From Turicibacter sp. TJ11 (lineage in GTDB: Bacteria; Bacillota_I; Bacilli_A; MOL361; Turicibacteraceae), in NCBI RefSeq assembly GCF_021497505.1, contig NZ_CP069349.1, positions 893,861 through 957,860 of the forward strand: 64,000 bases of DNA. Reading direction: 5' to 3'. Positions 20,008-29,281 of the stretch are shown here, one piece after another. Under the pieces are notes generated by a model. The model searched no databases, had not been told where the DNA came from, and worked only from the letters and a program-made list of their open reading frames with translations. The position numbers and the translations under genes were made by a program. How positions within the stretch are numbered: the first letter of the stretch is position 1; each line of letters begins with the position of its first letter.

Positions 20008-20747
20008 TTAAAACTTACACTAAACATTTACGCTTACCTTATATTCATCAAAATTTATCTTTTCATTTAGAACAGGCTCGGTTAGAAAATCAATCCTATG
20101 AAGAGTTCTTACTGAATCTTTTTCAATATGAGGTTGAGCTTAGACAACAGAATGGTATTAATACTCGTATAAGAGCAGCTAAATTTCCATATTTGAAACA
20201 TTTAGAGGAATTAGATGTTGCTGCTTTACCATTAGAAGCTCAAAAACATTATCAAACGTTAAGAAGCTTAGAATTTATTGAGAAGAAGCAAACTGTCATA
20301 TTGGCAGGTAACCCTGGAACGGGTAAAAGTCACACGGTCATTGGACTCGGAATTAAGGCCTGTCAAGCTGGGTATCATGTGTATTTTGCACATGTTCCAA
20401 CTTTAATTATTGAGTTAAAAGAAGCAAAGAATGAACGTGTCCTTCAACGTTTAAAAAAGAAATTTGACAAATATCATCTCATTATTTTAGATGAGCTTGG
20501 CTATATCTCGTTTGATAAAGAAGGCGCAGAGCTGCTATTTAACTTTATCTCGACTCGATGCGAAAAAGCATCCACAATGTTTACGACTAACTTACCCTTT
20601 TCAAGATGGAATGAAATCTTCCATGATCCGATTATTACAGCGGCAATTGTTGATCGCATTACCCATCAATCATATGTGATTAACATGAATGGAACAAGCT
20701 ATCGTTTACAACAATCAAAAAAATTCTTAGAAAATCAAGAAAGTTAA
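19995..20747 (+). CDS. istB: IstB ATP-binding helper of IS21-family transposition
   Basis: A 250-residue AAA+ ATPase. Walker A GNPGTGKS is at residues 105-112, Walker B LIILDELGYI, and sensor/arginine-finger regions MFTTNLPFSRW and AAIVDRITHQSYVI are typical of IstB. AAGGAG lies just before the ATG, and the start overlaps the end of the shifted istA frame by 13 nt, the usual IS21 arrangement. IstB selects the target and activates IstA. This gene is intact. Confidence 0.94.
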   Translation: MDQLIKTYTKHLRLPYIHQNLSFHLEQARLENQSYEEFLLNLFQYEVELRQQNGINTRIRAAKFPYLKHLEELDVAALPLEAQKHYQTLRSLEFIEKKQTVILAGNPGTGKSHTVIGLGIKACQAGYHVYFAHVPTLIIELKEAKNERVLQRLKKKFDKYHLIILDELGYISFDKEGAELLFNFISTRCEKASTMFTTNLPFSRWNEIFHDPIITAAIVDRITHQSYVINMNGTSYRLQQSKKFLENQES

Positions 20748-20769
20748 AATTTAAATTTCAATTAAGTTA

Positions 20770-21060
<291 letters not shown>

Positions 21061-21079
21061 TCATAAGTTGTAATTTTTT

Positions 21080-21108
21080 ATTCTAGCAAAAACTTTTTCT
21101 TCTGTAAA
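21080..21108 (-). promoter_or_regulatory. Promoter of the disrupted second BMP gene
   Basis: TTTACA (21103-21108), 17-nt spacer, TAGAAT (21080-21085) on the minus strand; the same layout as before the other two BMP copies. Confidence 0.6.
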
Positions 21109-21148
21109 TCCTTTTTTAACTAGTTTTTTTGTGACTTAACTCGTTTAA

Positions 21149-21182
21149 TAAAAAAACTCATTACAAAAGTAATGAGTTTTTT
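21149..21182 (-). terminator. Terminator after the first BMP gene
   Basis: Stem AAAACTCATTAC with GTAATGAGTTTT and T-run on the minus strand, immediately after the stop at 21188. Confidence 0.85.
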
Positions 21183-21187
21183 GGTGA

Positions 21188-22300
21188 TTATTTATAATTA
21201 ATCATTGTTGCATCGTATCCAGTATTAGATAAGAACGTCTCTAATTCGTCTGCTGATGTTGGCACAACGATGTGACCATCTTTAATTTTTGCTAATGCTT
21301 CGTCCACTTTTTCTTGTGTTTCCACTGTTAAGTTAGGATTATTTTCTGGTAAACCTACTCCATCCATTGAAGCATCCATTGAAATAATTTGTCCTCCAGG
21401 GAATTTACCTTCTCCATAAGCTTTTAATGCATCATAAACGGCATTATCAATACGTTTAATCGCTGAAGTTAAGATAACAGATTTTCCATCGTTCATTAAT
21501 CCTTCTTCATATTGATCAACGTCTACACCAATGACATAAACATGCTCTCCTGATTCCGTACGTGCTTTTGCTTCATTGATGACACCATTTCCAACTGCAG
21601 CCGCTGCTGAGAAAATAATATCGATCCCTTTATCGTACATTCCACCAGCCATCATTTGTCCACCTTGAACATCATTGAATGTTCCTTGGTATTGATAATC
21701 AACGACTTCTACGTTTGTTTCATAAACTTCGTTTGCATAAGCAACACCTGCTACAAACCCCCATCCAAATCGTTCAACTGCAGGAATTTTCATTCCACCG
21801 ATAAATCCAACTTTACCAGTTTTTGATTGTAAAGCAGCTGCCATACCTGCTAAAAATCCACCTTGTTCTTCTGCAAAATAAATAGATAATGTATTATCTG
21901 CCATCGTTGAAGGTTGTCCATCTAAAATGACAAATGATGTTTCAGGATTTGCGGTTTGAAGCTCAGTAATCGCTTCTTCAAATTTAAATCCTGGTGCGAT
22001 AATAATTTCATTACCTGCCATCATTAAATTATCTGCTGCACTTAAGTAATCAGATGTTGTTTCTCCACTTGGTTGAACATATTGTCCTTTAACACCTTTA
22101 TGATCATCTGTATAGCGTAAAATAGCTTCCCACGTTCCTTGGTTAAATGATTTATCATCAATTGTTCCTGAATCAATCATCATTCCCACTTTAAATTTGA
22201 CGTCTGTCGCCGTACTTTGATTTTCTTTGTCACTACTACATGCAACTAATGCTACCATTGTTAACATTACAATCATGCACATTGATAAAAGTTTTCTCAT
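21188..22300 (-). CDS. BMP-family nucleoside-binding lipoprotein (first copy)
   Basis: A 370-residue secreted lipoprotein with signal peptide MRKLLSMCMIVMLTMV and lipobox ALVAC. The fold motifs DSGTIDDKSFNQGTWEAI, APGFKFEEAITEL and IGVDVDQYEEGLMNDGKS match the other two copies. AAAGGAGG lies upstream. It is the first of three tandem BMP genes on the minus strand, following ftsK, and should deliver nucleosides to the NupO/P/Q transporter downstream. The three proteins differ mostly in the linker after the lipobox and in the C-terminal tail. Confidence 0.92.
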   Translation of the reverse strand: MRKLLSMCMIVMLTMVALVACSSDKENQSTATDVKFKVGMMIDSGTIDDKSFNQGTWEAILRYTDDHKGVKGQYVQPSGETTSDYLSAADNLMMAGNEIIIAPGFKFEEAITELQTANPETSFVILDGQPSTMADNTLSIYFAEEQGGFLAGMAAALQSKTGKVGFIGGMKIPAVERFGWGFVAGVAYANEVYETNVEVVDYQYQGTFNDVQGGQMMAGGMYDKGIDIIFSAAAAVGNGVINEAKARTESGEHVYVIGVDVDQYEEGLMNDGKSVILTSAIKRIDNAVYDALKAYGEGKFPGGQIISMDASMDGVGLPENNPNLTVETQEKVDEALAKIKDGHIVVPTSADELETFLSNTGYDATMINYK

Positions 22301-22332
22301 AGTTGTCCTCCTTTAATTATAATGCCTTGAAT

Positions 22333-22361
22333 AGTTTATCAGAAAGACATTTTTTTGTAAA
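22333..22361 (-). promoter_or_regulatory. Promoter of the first BMP gene
   Basis: TTTACA (22356-22361), 17-nt spacer, TAAACT (22333-22338) on the minus strand, identical hexamers to the promoter before the third BMP gene. Confidence 0.6.
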
Positions 22362-22486
22362 TATGTAGATTAATTTACATTTTTACGCTGACTATTCAAT
22401 TAATTACTACTTATAGTATTTGAACTTTTAATGAAGATATGAATTTTTTTGTCACTTTTATCATCCATTTTTTATCTTTTATTGAT

Positions 22487-22517
22487 GAAAAAAAGGTGAT
22501 TCATAAAATCACCTTCT
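22487..22517 (-). terminator. Terminator after ftsK
   Basis: Stem AAGGTGAT with ATCACCTT around TTATGA, then eight T on the minus strand. Confidence 0.85.
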
Positions 22518-22544
22518 TAATCATTTATCAAAAACCTGTCTCGT

Positions 22545-24830
22545 TTATAGATTAGAGATCAGTTCATGATATTGAGACTCTGTCATTAACACTTCTCGCG
22601 GCTTACTTCCTTCACTTGGTCCAATTAAACCACTTGCCTCTAAATCATCAACAATACGAGCGGCACGATTATAACCAATTCTAAAACGTCGTTGTAATAA
22701 GGAAGCGGACACTTTTTTAGTTTCAACAATATACCCTAACACTTCTTTCATCAGTGGATCATCCATGGCCTGACTTTCATTTTGAGCTTGCTCAATATTT
22801 TCTAAGAAGTCTTGCTTAATTTCTTCATGTTCTACTTGTGACTTAATAAATTCAACAATGCGCACGACTTCTTCATCAGAAATGAAAGCTCCTTGCACAC
22901 GAGTTGGATTTGAAGCCCCCATCGGTAAAAATAACATGTCACCTTTTCCAAGTAACTTCTCCGCTCCTGGCATATCGATAATCGTTCTTGAATCGACAGC
23001 CGAAGAAACCCCAAACGCAATACGTGATGGAATATTCGCTTTAATAACCCCAGTGATAACATCGACTGATGGACGCTGAGTGGCAATAATTAAATGAATT
23101 CCAGCGGCACGCGCCATCTGAGTTAAACGCATAATGCATTCCTCAACTTCTTTTGAAGCGACCATCATTAAATCAGCTAACTCATCAATAATGACAACGA
23201 TAAATGGAAGAAACGGTTTTGGTGTCTCTTGCGTTTCATTGTATTGTTTGACATATTCATTATACCCCTCGATATTTCGTGTTCCACTTTGACTAAACAG
23301 TTCGTAACGATACTCCATCTCAGATACAACTTTCTTTAAGGCTAATGAAGCAAGTCTTGGATCGGTTACAACAGGAGCTAATAAATGAGGAATTCCATTA
23401 TACCCATTTAATTCAACTTTTTTCGGGTCAATCATTAACATTTTTACTTCATTTGGTGTCGATCGCATTAAAATACTACAAATGATGGTATTAATACAAA
23501 CTGATTTTCCTGAACCAGTCGCTCCCGCTACTAATAAATGCGGCATTTTATTTAAAGGTGAATACACCGTTTTTCCTGAAATATCACGTCCAAGTACCAT
23601 GAGTAACTTTTCTTTTTGTTGCTTTTGCGGAACTTCTTTGACGATTTCTTTAAACGTTACTAACGTTTGTTTAGGATTTGGAACCTCAATTCCAATAGCC
23701 GACTTTCCTGGAATCGGTGCTTCAATTCGAATTCCCTTAGCCGCTAACGCTAACGCAATATCATCCGTTAAATTTAAAATTTTACTCACTTTGACCCCGA
23801 CGTTTGGTAAAATTTCAAATCTTGTCACTGAAGGACCAATATGAACTTCTTGAACTTTAGCTTTCACATCGAAATTTTTAAATGTATCCTCTAGCTTTCT
23901 CGCTTGTGATTTAGCACTCACTAATAAACGTTGAGAATTATTCGATTGCTGATAATCAACTAATAAATCAAGTGGCGGTAACACATAATCAAAATCATTA
24001 AACACCGAGATCTCTTCTTCAAAAACGGGCTCATTTGGCTCCACATAGGGTTGTTTGTCAAACTCCTTAATTTCAAAATCTTCCTCTGGCTCAGTCATTT
24101 CGTCAACTTCTAATTCCTCTAACTCGGTCTCATCTTCTTCAACCGTTTCATTAAGTATTGTCACAACCGCTTCATGATGTTCAAGTTCCTCTTCTTCTAC
24201 TTCATGATGACGCTGCTTTTTAGCTTTAACTGGTTTTCTTTTCATCGTTGCTTGTTTTTGTTGTTTAGACTGATACTCCTTAAATCCATCATATAAATCT
24301 TTAAACGTCATATCACAGATGAGTAATGTTCCATAACAAAGCAGTAAAAGCGAAAGTCCATATAACCCATTTGCCGTAATTAACGGAACTAGCAAGCCAT
24401 AAATAATGGCCCCAACAATTCCTCCCCCGACTGTAAACGATGAATTCAATAAATCATTCGTCCAGTAGTAATTCCAAAGTCCACCAAGTAATGGAATACT
24501 GTGGGTATGAAATTCACGATACACCGGTAAATGACTAAAAATAATTAGCGATATAAATACTAAATACCAACCCATTTGCTTTGAACTAAAAAAGGTAGGA
24601 ACTTCTCGTTTGACAATCATTCGACTTCCATAAATCATCATTGCAATGGCGATCAACCAAAAAAACTCACCAAACACTAACAAACTCAGTTGCTTGAAAA
24701 AAGTCCCAATTAATCCAAGCTGTCCAATCATTAAGATAGCTAATACAACTAACCCAATCCCCAATAACTCTAAATATAAATCATTTAATATTTTTTGCTT
24801 CTTTTGCTTCACTTTCTTCTTACTTGCCAT
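22545..24830 (-). CDS. ftsK: DNA translocase FtsK/SpoIIIE
   Basis: A 761-residue hexameric DNA pump. The N-terminal 175 residues hold four membrane helices, followed by an acidic linker (about 180-280) and the motor domain with Walker A GATGSGKS at 436-443 and Walker [14 protein letters not shown]. The C-terminal gamma domain ([20 protein letters not shown]) reads KOPS/SRS-like sequences. Position after RNase J and the dap cluster equals spoIIIE in B. subtilis, so a role in moving DNA into the forespore is likely, besides chromosome segregation. GAGGT lies 6 nt before ATG. Confidence 0.95.
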   Translation of the reverse strand: MASKKKVKQKKQKILNDLYLELLGIGLVVLAILMIGQLGLIGTFFKQLSLLVFGEFFWLIAIAMMIYGSRMIVKREVPTFFSSKQMGWYLVFISLIIFSHLPVYREFHTHSIPLLGGLWNYYWTNDLLNSSFTVGGGIVGAIIYGLLVPLITANGLYGLSLLLLCYGTLLICDMTFKDLYDGFKEYQSKQQKQATMKRKPVKAKKQRHHEVEEEELEHHEAVVTILNETVEEDETELEELEVDEMTEPEEDFEIKEFDKQPYVEPNEPVFEEEISVFNDFDYVLPPLDLLVDYQQSNNSQRLLVSAKSQARKLEDTFKNFDVKAKVQEVHIGPSVTRFEILPNVGVKVSKILNLTDDIALALAAKGIRIEAPIPGKSAIGIEVPNPKQTLVTFKEIVKEVPQKQQKEKLLMVLGRDISGKTVYSPLNKMPHLLVAGATGSGKSVCINTIICSILMRSTPNEVKMLMIDPKKVELNGYNGIPHLLAPVVTDPRLASLALKKVVSEMEYRYELFSQSGTRNIEGYNEYVKQYNETQETPKPFLPFIVVIIDELADLMMVASKEVEECIMRLTQMARAAGIHLIIATQRPSVDVITGVIKANIPSRIAFGVSSAVDSRTIIDMPGAEKLLGKGDMLFLPMGASNPTRVQGAFISDEEVVRIVEFIKSQVEHEEIKQDFLENIEQAQNESQAMDDPLMKEVLGYIVETKKVSASLLQRRFRIGYNRAARIVDDLEASGLIGPSEGSKPREVLMTESQYHELISNL

Positions 24831-24915
24831 ACTGTTACCTCTATCATTTGAAATCTAATGTAAATATTATCTCATAAAATTCTATTTTTTCCATTATTAA
24901 TCTGATTCTCTACAT

Positions 24916-24950
24916 AAAAAAACTACCTTTCAGAACGAAAGATAGTCTTT
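24916..24950 (-). terminator. Terminator after the RNase J gene
   Basis: Imperfect stem GACTATCTTTC with GAAAGGTAGTT and a T-run on the minus strand, just past the stop at 24957. Confidence 0.8.
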
Positions 24951-24956
24951 AATATC

Positions 24957-26675
24957 TTATAAATTAAATTCTTCTACGATTGGAATAATAATTGGCTTAC
25001 GCTTTGTTTTATTAAATAATAATTTTCCAACTTTATCACGTAACTCTTGGCGTAATCCTTGCCAGTTCACATATTGTTCTGTGACAAACTTTCCAATAAT
25101 TTCACGAACGAGTTCATCAAGTAATTGATAAAGCTCTTCGTTTCCTTTTTCGTAAACAAATCCTTTACTCACAATTTGTGGACCCGCTACAATTTCTTTT
25201 GTATTTTTATTTAAGTTAGCAATGACAACAATGATTCCGTCATTTGCCATTAACTGACGATCACGAAGAACCACACTTCCGATGTCACCTACGCCAAGTC
25301 CATCTACTAACACTTGATCAATTTGAATGTGTTCGGTGTGATTAACCAGTTCTCCTTGTTGGAATTCAACGACATCACCATTATCAAGTAAAATGATGTT
25401 TTCTGAACGATAACCAATTTGTTCAGCCACTTTGGCATGAGCGACTAAGTTACGGTATTCACCGATAACCGGCATCACATATTGTGGTTTTAATAAATTC
25501 ATCATTAATTTTAAATCTTCACTACTTGCATGAGAAGATGGTAATAAGTTTTTATTAATGACACAAACTTTTGCTCCTGTACGATATAACATATCGATCG
25601 TACGTGCCGCTTTAACCTCATTCCCTGGAATTGGTGGAGTTGCGACAATAACCGTATCTGATTTTTCAATATGAATTAAGCGATCTTGATGCTTAGCCAT
25701 ACGAATTAATGAATTAAACGGTTCGTAACGATTTCCTGTTGCTAAAACGACTAAGTTTGAAAAATTATTATCATTTTTTTCGTCAATGTATAATAAATTC
25801 ATTAACATTGATTTTGGAATACGTAAGTACCCTAGCTTAACCGCGATATCAACCACTCGTTGCATTTTACGCCCAATAATCGCAATTTTACGCTTATATT
25901 GAATCGCTAAGTCAATGACTAATTGAATACGATGTAAGTCTGATGAGTATAGCGAACAGATAATACGTCCATTTGCGCGTGAAAAAGCTTCATCTAACTC
26001 ACATTGTAACGAGTTTCCTGTGCTTGTAAACCCAGGTTTTTCGGCATTTAAACTTTCTGAAAGTAAGCAAAGAACACCTTCTTTTGCAATTTCTGACATG
26101 CGTCCGTAATTCGTTTGATAACGTCCTTTAGCATTTTGATCAAATGTAAAATCTGATGTATAAACAATAACTCCGTCTGTCGTATGAATACAAATAGCCA
26201 CTGAATCAGGAATACTGTGTGTTGTTTTAAAGAATGTGACTTTTACATCACCAAAGAATAATTCATTATTTTCACGAACTTTATAAAGTTTATATTTCTT
26301 AATATCTAATCCATTTTCTGTTAAAGAGTCTTCGACTAACGCCATCGTTAAACGCATTCCATAAACCGGAACATTGATAATGCTTAATAATTGTGGAATT
26401 GCCCCGATATGATCTTCATGTCCATGAGATAAAAATACCCCTTGAATACGTGACGCATTCTCTTTTAAGTAATTAAAATCAGGAATAACAGCGTCTACCC
26501 CTAATAAATCTTCAGTTGGATACTTTAATCCTGCATCTAAAATAAAAATTTTACCATTAACTTCTACAACATATAAATTCTTTCCATTTTCATCTAGTCC
26601 ACCTAAGGCGAACACTTTAATTTTTTGTTCTACTACTGATGCCACATTCTTATCGTTGCCAACCGTATGAAACAA
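24957..26675 (-). CDS. rnjB: Ribonuclease J (RnjB/YmfA by position), start codon unclear
   Basis: Metallo-beta-lactamase/beta-CASP RNase of up to 572 residues, acting in mRNA decay and 5' end processing. FALGGLDENGKNLYVVEVNG and the metal site SHGHEDHIGAIPQL are at the N-terminus; VYTSDFTFDQ and the RNase J C-terminal domain follow. In B. subtilis the gene at this place (between dapA and spoIIIE) is rnjB. The frame opens with a TTG at 26675 without a good binding site; GTG at 26645 is an alternative. A very strong site (AAGGAGGTGA) lies before a TTG at 26707 in another frame that ends at 26633. One extra T at about 26675 would join that start to RNase J, so either a frameshift, a leader peptide or a sequence error is involved. 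Confidence 0.9.
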   Translation of the reverse strand: MFHTVGNDKNVASVVEQKIKVFALGGLDENGKNLYVVEVNGKIFILDAGLKYPTEDLLGVDAVIPDFNYLKENASRIQGVFLSHGHEDHIGAIPQLLSIINVPVYGMRLTMALVEDSLTENGLDIKKYKLYKVRENNELFFGDVKVTFFKTTHSIPDSVAICIHTTDGVIVYTSDFTFDQNAKGRYQTNYGRMSEIAKEGVLCLLSESLNAEKPGFTSTGNSLQCELDEAFSRANGRIICSLYSSDLHRIQLVIDLAIQYKRKIAIIGRKMQRVVDIAVKLGYLRIPKSMLMNLLYIDEKNDNNFSNLVVLATGNRYEPFNSLIRMAKHQDRLIHIEKSDTVIVATPPIPGNEVKAARTIDMLYRTGAKVCVINKNLLPSSHASSEDLKLMMNLLKPQYVMPVIGEYRNLVAHAKVAEQIGYRSENIILLDNGDVVEFQQGELVNHTEHIQIDQVLVDGLGVGDIGSVVLRDRQLMANDGIIVVIANLNKNTKEIVAGPQIVSKGFVYEKGNEELYQLLDELVREIIGKFVTEQYVNWQGLRQELRDKVGKLLFNKTKRKPIIIPIVEEFNL

Positions 26676-26707
26676 TCGCTTACTTCATCGGTTACGTCAG
26701 TTGACAA
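26633..26707 (-). other. 24-codon upstream reading frame overlapping the RNase J start
   Basis: TTG start with AAGGAGGTGA 4 nt upstream, coding STDVTDEVSDCFIRLATIRM and four more residues. It stops at TAG (26633-26635), 8 nt past the GTG that could start RNase J. No other start in the region has a comparable ribosome binding site. It may be the true N-terminus separated by a one-base loss, or a leader peptide giving translational coupling. Confidence 0.6.
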
Positions 26708-27235
26708 CGACTCACCTCCTTTTTAATCTTACTAAAAAATTCCTCACTGTAACCCTAATCTATCAAATTTTAACCTTATATTAGTTTAAAGATCACTTAT
26801 TTAAAAGAAACGAATGGTTATTGTTTCTATCACTTGTTGTTTCCTTTTTTTGAACAGCTTTTCTTTTTAAACTTTAATTCTTATTGCATAGTCATTAGCT
26901 TCTGTATGAAATAGACTTTTTTATAGCGATTTAATTCAAAAAAAGACGTGAGTCTTAATTCATTTTTATTAATAGTAAATGATAGCTTCTTTATTATCAT
27001 TTCACTCCATTAGATATAACATACATCTTTCACGTCTACTTTTTAAAAAAACAATCTTTATTCATCCATCAAAACGTTTCTAACTTGGTTAAATTTAAGT
27101 TTAAATCATCCACAAAAGATTCTATTTAATCTGTTTCATCATTAAATTAAAGACGCATTCTCATTCATAAAGCTTAAAAAAATAGAGAATTTCATCTTTA
27201 GTTACAAAAAAGGAAAATGTTTATGCTCTATATTC
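26708..27235 (-). promoter_or_regulatory. Long untranslated leader of the RNase J gene
   Basis: About 520 nt separate the probable promoter (27236-27265) from the strong ribosome binding site. It is AT-rich with no gene seen. A 5-bp hairpin AAGAC-TCAC-GTCTT followed by a run of seven T on the minus strand (plus 26938-26956) could act as an attenuator. Leaders of this size are known for RNase genes that control their own mRNA, but that is inference here. Confidence 0.45.
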
Positions 27236-27265
27236 ATTATAGTACATCTAGTAAGGAACTGACAA
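27236..27265 (-). promoter_or_regulatory. Sigma-A promoter of the RNase J gene
   Basis: TTGTCA (27260-27265), 18-nt spacer, TATAAT (27236-27241) on the minus strand, downstream of the dapA terminator. Confidence 0.7.
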
Positions 27266-27298
27266 GTGTTACCGTCTTTTTTTTCAGGAAAGTCAAAC

Positions 27299-27334
27299 AA
27301 AAAAACATCTGTTATAAACTTAAACAGATGTTTT
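27299..27334 (-). terminator. Terminator after dapA
   Basis: Stem AAACATCTGTT with AACAGATGTTT and a T-run on the minus strand; ends the dpaA-asd-dapG-dapA operon. Confidence 0.85.
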
Positions 27335-27341
27335 AACATTA

Positions 27342-28223
27342 TTACTCATCAAATAAGCCTCTTAATTCATTGAACAAGTCAAGGCTTTCAAATTGATCCA
27401 TTTCAACCAGTGGCAGTCTTAATCCACCCACTTCCATTCCTAGTTGATTTAAAAGAGACTTAACAGGAATTGGATTGGTTGTACAAAATAAACCTTGATA
27501 TAGTGGGCTTAATTTTTCATTTAATGCCTCAGCTTCTTCTAACTTACCTTCTGTAAACAGACGGTACATTTGATTCATTTGATTTCCAACGAGATGAGAG
27601 GCAACGGAAATAATACCGTCTCCACCTAATTTTAAAGTATCTAAATAACTCGCGTCATCTCCACTATAGAGTGAAAAGTTAGCGGGTGCATGTTCTTTTA
27701 AAGATTTGAGTAATGATAAATCTCCACTCGAATCTTTAATACCGACAATATTTTTAACCTCTGCTAGTTCTAAAATCGTTTCTTCTGTTAAACTTACGCC
27801 TGTTCGTGATGGAATATTATATAGTAAGATAGGTAAATTTGTTGAATTCGCAATTTCTTTATAATGCGTAATCAACCCAAGTTGATTAGGTTTATTATAA
27901 TAAGGAGTAACCACTAAAACACCATCAACGCCCACTTCTTCTGCTAACTTCACATTGTGAATCGTTGTTTTCGTATTATTCGTTCCTACTCCAGCAATAA
28001 TGGGAACTGTTCCACCCGCAAAGTCTACCGCTGTTTCCCAAACACGTAATCGTTCAATCGCTGTTAACGTCGGTGCCTCACCAGTTGTTCCTGTTATCAC
28101 CAAACTGGTTGATCCGTGTTTTAATAAATGAATAATCAATTTTCTTAAGCTGCCGATATTTAATTGATTGTATTCATCAAAGGGGGTTACCATCGCTGTA
28201 ATAACCGGACCAAAACTATTCAT
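27342..28223 (-). CDS. dapA: 4-hydroxy-tetrahydrodipicolinate synthase
   Basis: A 293-residue class I aldolase that condenses pyruvate and aspartate semialdehyde. Y135 (LLYNIPSRTG) and the Schiff-base lysine K163 (VGIKDSSG) are in place, as is GTTGEAPTL for pyruvate binding. ATG at 28223 is preferred over the in-frame GTG at 28232, which lies in the AAAGGATGTGA binding site. Last gene of the operon with asd and dapG. Its product feeds both lysine/DAP for the cell wall and, through DpaA, dipicolinate for the spore core. Confidence 0.95.
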   Translation of the reverse strand: MNSFGPVITAMVTPFDEYNQLNIGSLRKLIIHLLKHGSTSLVITGTTGEAPTLTAIERLRVWETAVDFAGGTVPIIAGVGTNNTKTTIHNVKLAEEVGVDGVLVVTPYYNKPNQLGLITHYKEIANSTNLPILLYNIPSRTGVSLTEETILELAEVKNIVGIKDSSGDLSLLKSLKEHAPANFSLYSGDDASYLDTLKLGGDGIISVASHLVGNQMNQMYRLFTEGKLEEAEALNEKLSPLYQGLFCTTNPIPVKSLLNQLGMEVGGLRLPLVEMDQFESLDLFNELRGLFDE

Positions 28224-28242
28224 GACTCTCACATCCTTTTAT

Positions 28243-29280
28243 TTAAATTAAATTATAATGTAAAAAGTTTAATGTCTCTTTAAGATTTGATTCACTAACA
28301 TAAAACGTTAACTCAATCGGTGTTTGTTGTTGATTCATCCAACTCACTCGAACGTAGTTCTCGTTTTTCGTATAGTCCAGTTTTTCTTCTTTAAGATACT
28401 GTTCAACGGCCTCTTCATCACGAGCCTTAGCATACCAATAAGCCCCATGTTTTTTTAATAATTCGCACGTTACCGGATGATGTAATTCCATCAGTTCATA
28501 ACGAGTATACCCCGTTTTATAAGCTAACCCTAATGTACTAACCTCTTCATCCACGACATAAGTTCCAATATGATCACTGCTTGTCGATCGTAAGCGTAAC
28601 GTTACATGTTTTTTCTTAGCTAGTTCAATGGCTTTTAAGTGAATCACTTTTGCACCTCTTGCAGCTAAAGCAATTAAGTTATCGTAACTAATCTTTTCAA
28701 GAACTCGTGCATTTTTCACCAATTTAGGATCAGCCGTCATGACCCCCTCAACATCTGAATAAATATCAACATAAACTGCGTTAAGAGCTCCCCCTAGCGC
28801 AACAGCGGATGTATCACTTCCACCTCTACCGAGCGTTGTAATATATCCCTCTACCGTTGTACCAACGAAACCTGGAACGACTAACACATCGTGCTGATTA
28901 AACATCGACATAATTTTATTTGTTTCTACGGTCATGATATTTGCATTACTGTAGTTATTATCTGTTTTTATTCCCACTTCTGCTGGGGCTAATGACGTTA
29001 CATTTAGTCCTTGTTGTTGTAAAAAATCAGACATGACGATACTTGAGATAATTTCACCACAAGCAAGCAAACGATCATGTTCTTGTTTAGAGACATGGTA
29101 TGTGAGCAACTCTTTTAGTGTATCGGTTGCATAGGGTTCTCCGCCTCTTCCCATAGCTGATACAACAACTAACACTTTATAATTAGCATCTACTTCACGT
29201 CGAATATGTTTAAATGCTTGATATTTTGTTGCTTGATCACGTACCGAGGTTCCACCAAATTTCATAACGACAATATCCAT
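28243..29280 (-). CDS. dapG: Aspartate kinase, DapG-like, shortened regulatory part
   Basis: A 345-residue aspartokinase. The kinase domain is complete: VVMKFGGTSV at the start, RLLACGEIIS, TLGRGGSDTSAVALG and DIYSDVEGVMTADP. After about residue 240 the protein is shorter than B. subtilis DapG (about 404 residues), and the C-terminal 100 residues are only weakly like the usual double ACT repeat, so lysine or DAP feedback may differ. ATG at 29280 is used since the GTG upstream overlaps the TAGGTGA site. It follows asd with a 1-nt gap and precedes dapA by 19 nt. Confidence 0.88.
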   Translation of the reverse strand: MDIVVMKFGGTSVRDQATKYQAFKHIRREVDANYKVLVVVSAMGRGGEPYATDTLKELLTYHVSKQEHDRLLACGEIISSIVMSDFLQQQGLNVTSLAPAEVGIKTDNNYSNANIMTVETNKIMSMFNQHDVLVVPGFVGTTVEGYITTLGRGGSDTSAVALGGALNAVYVDIYSDVEGVMTADPKLVKNARVLEKISYDNLIALAARGAKVIHLKAIELAKKKHVTLRLRSTSSDHIGTYVVDEEVSTLGLAYKTGYTRYELMELHHPVTCELLKKHGAYWYAKARDEEAVEQYLKEEKLDYTKNENYVRVSWMNQQQTPIELTFYVSESNLKETLNFLHYNLI

Positions 29281-29281
29281 T

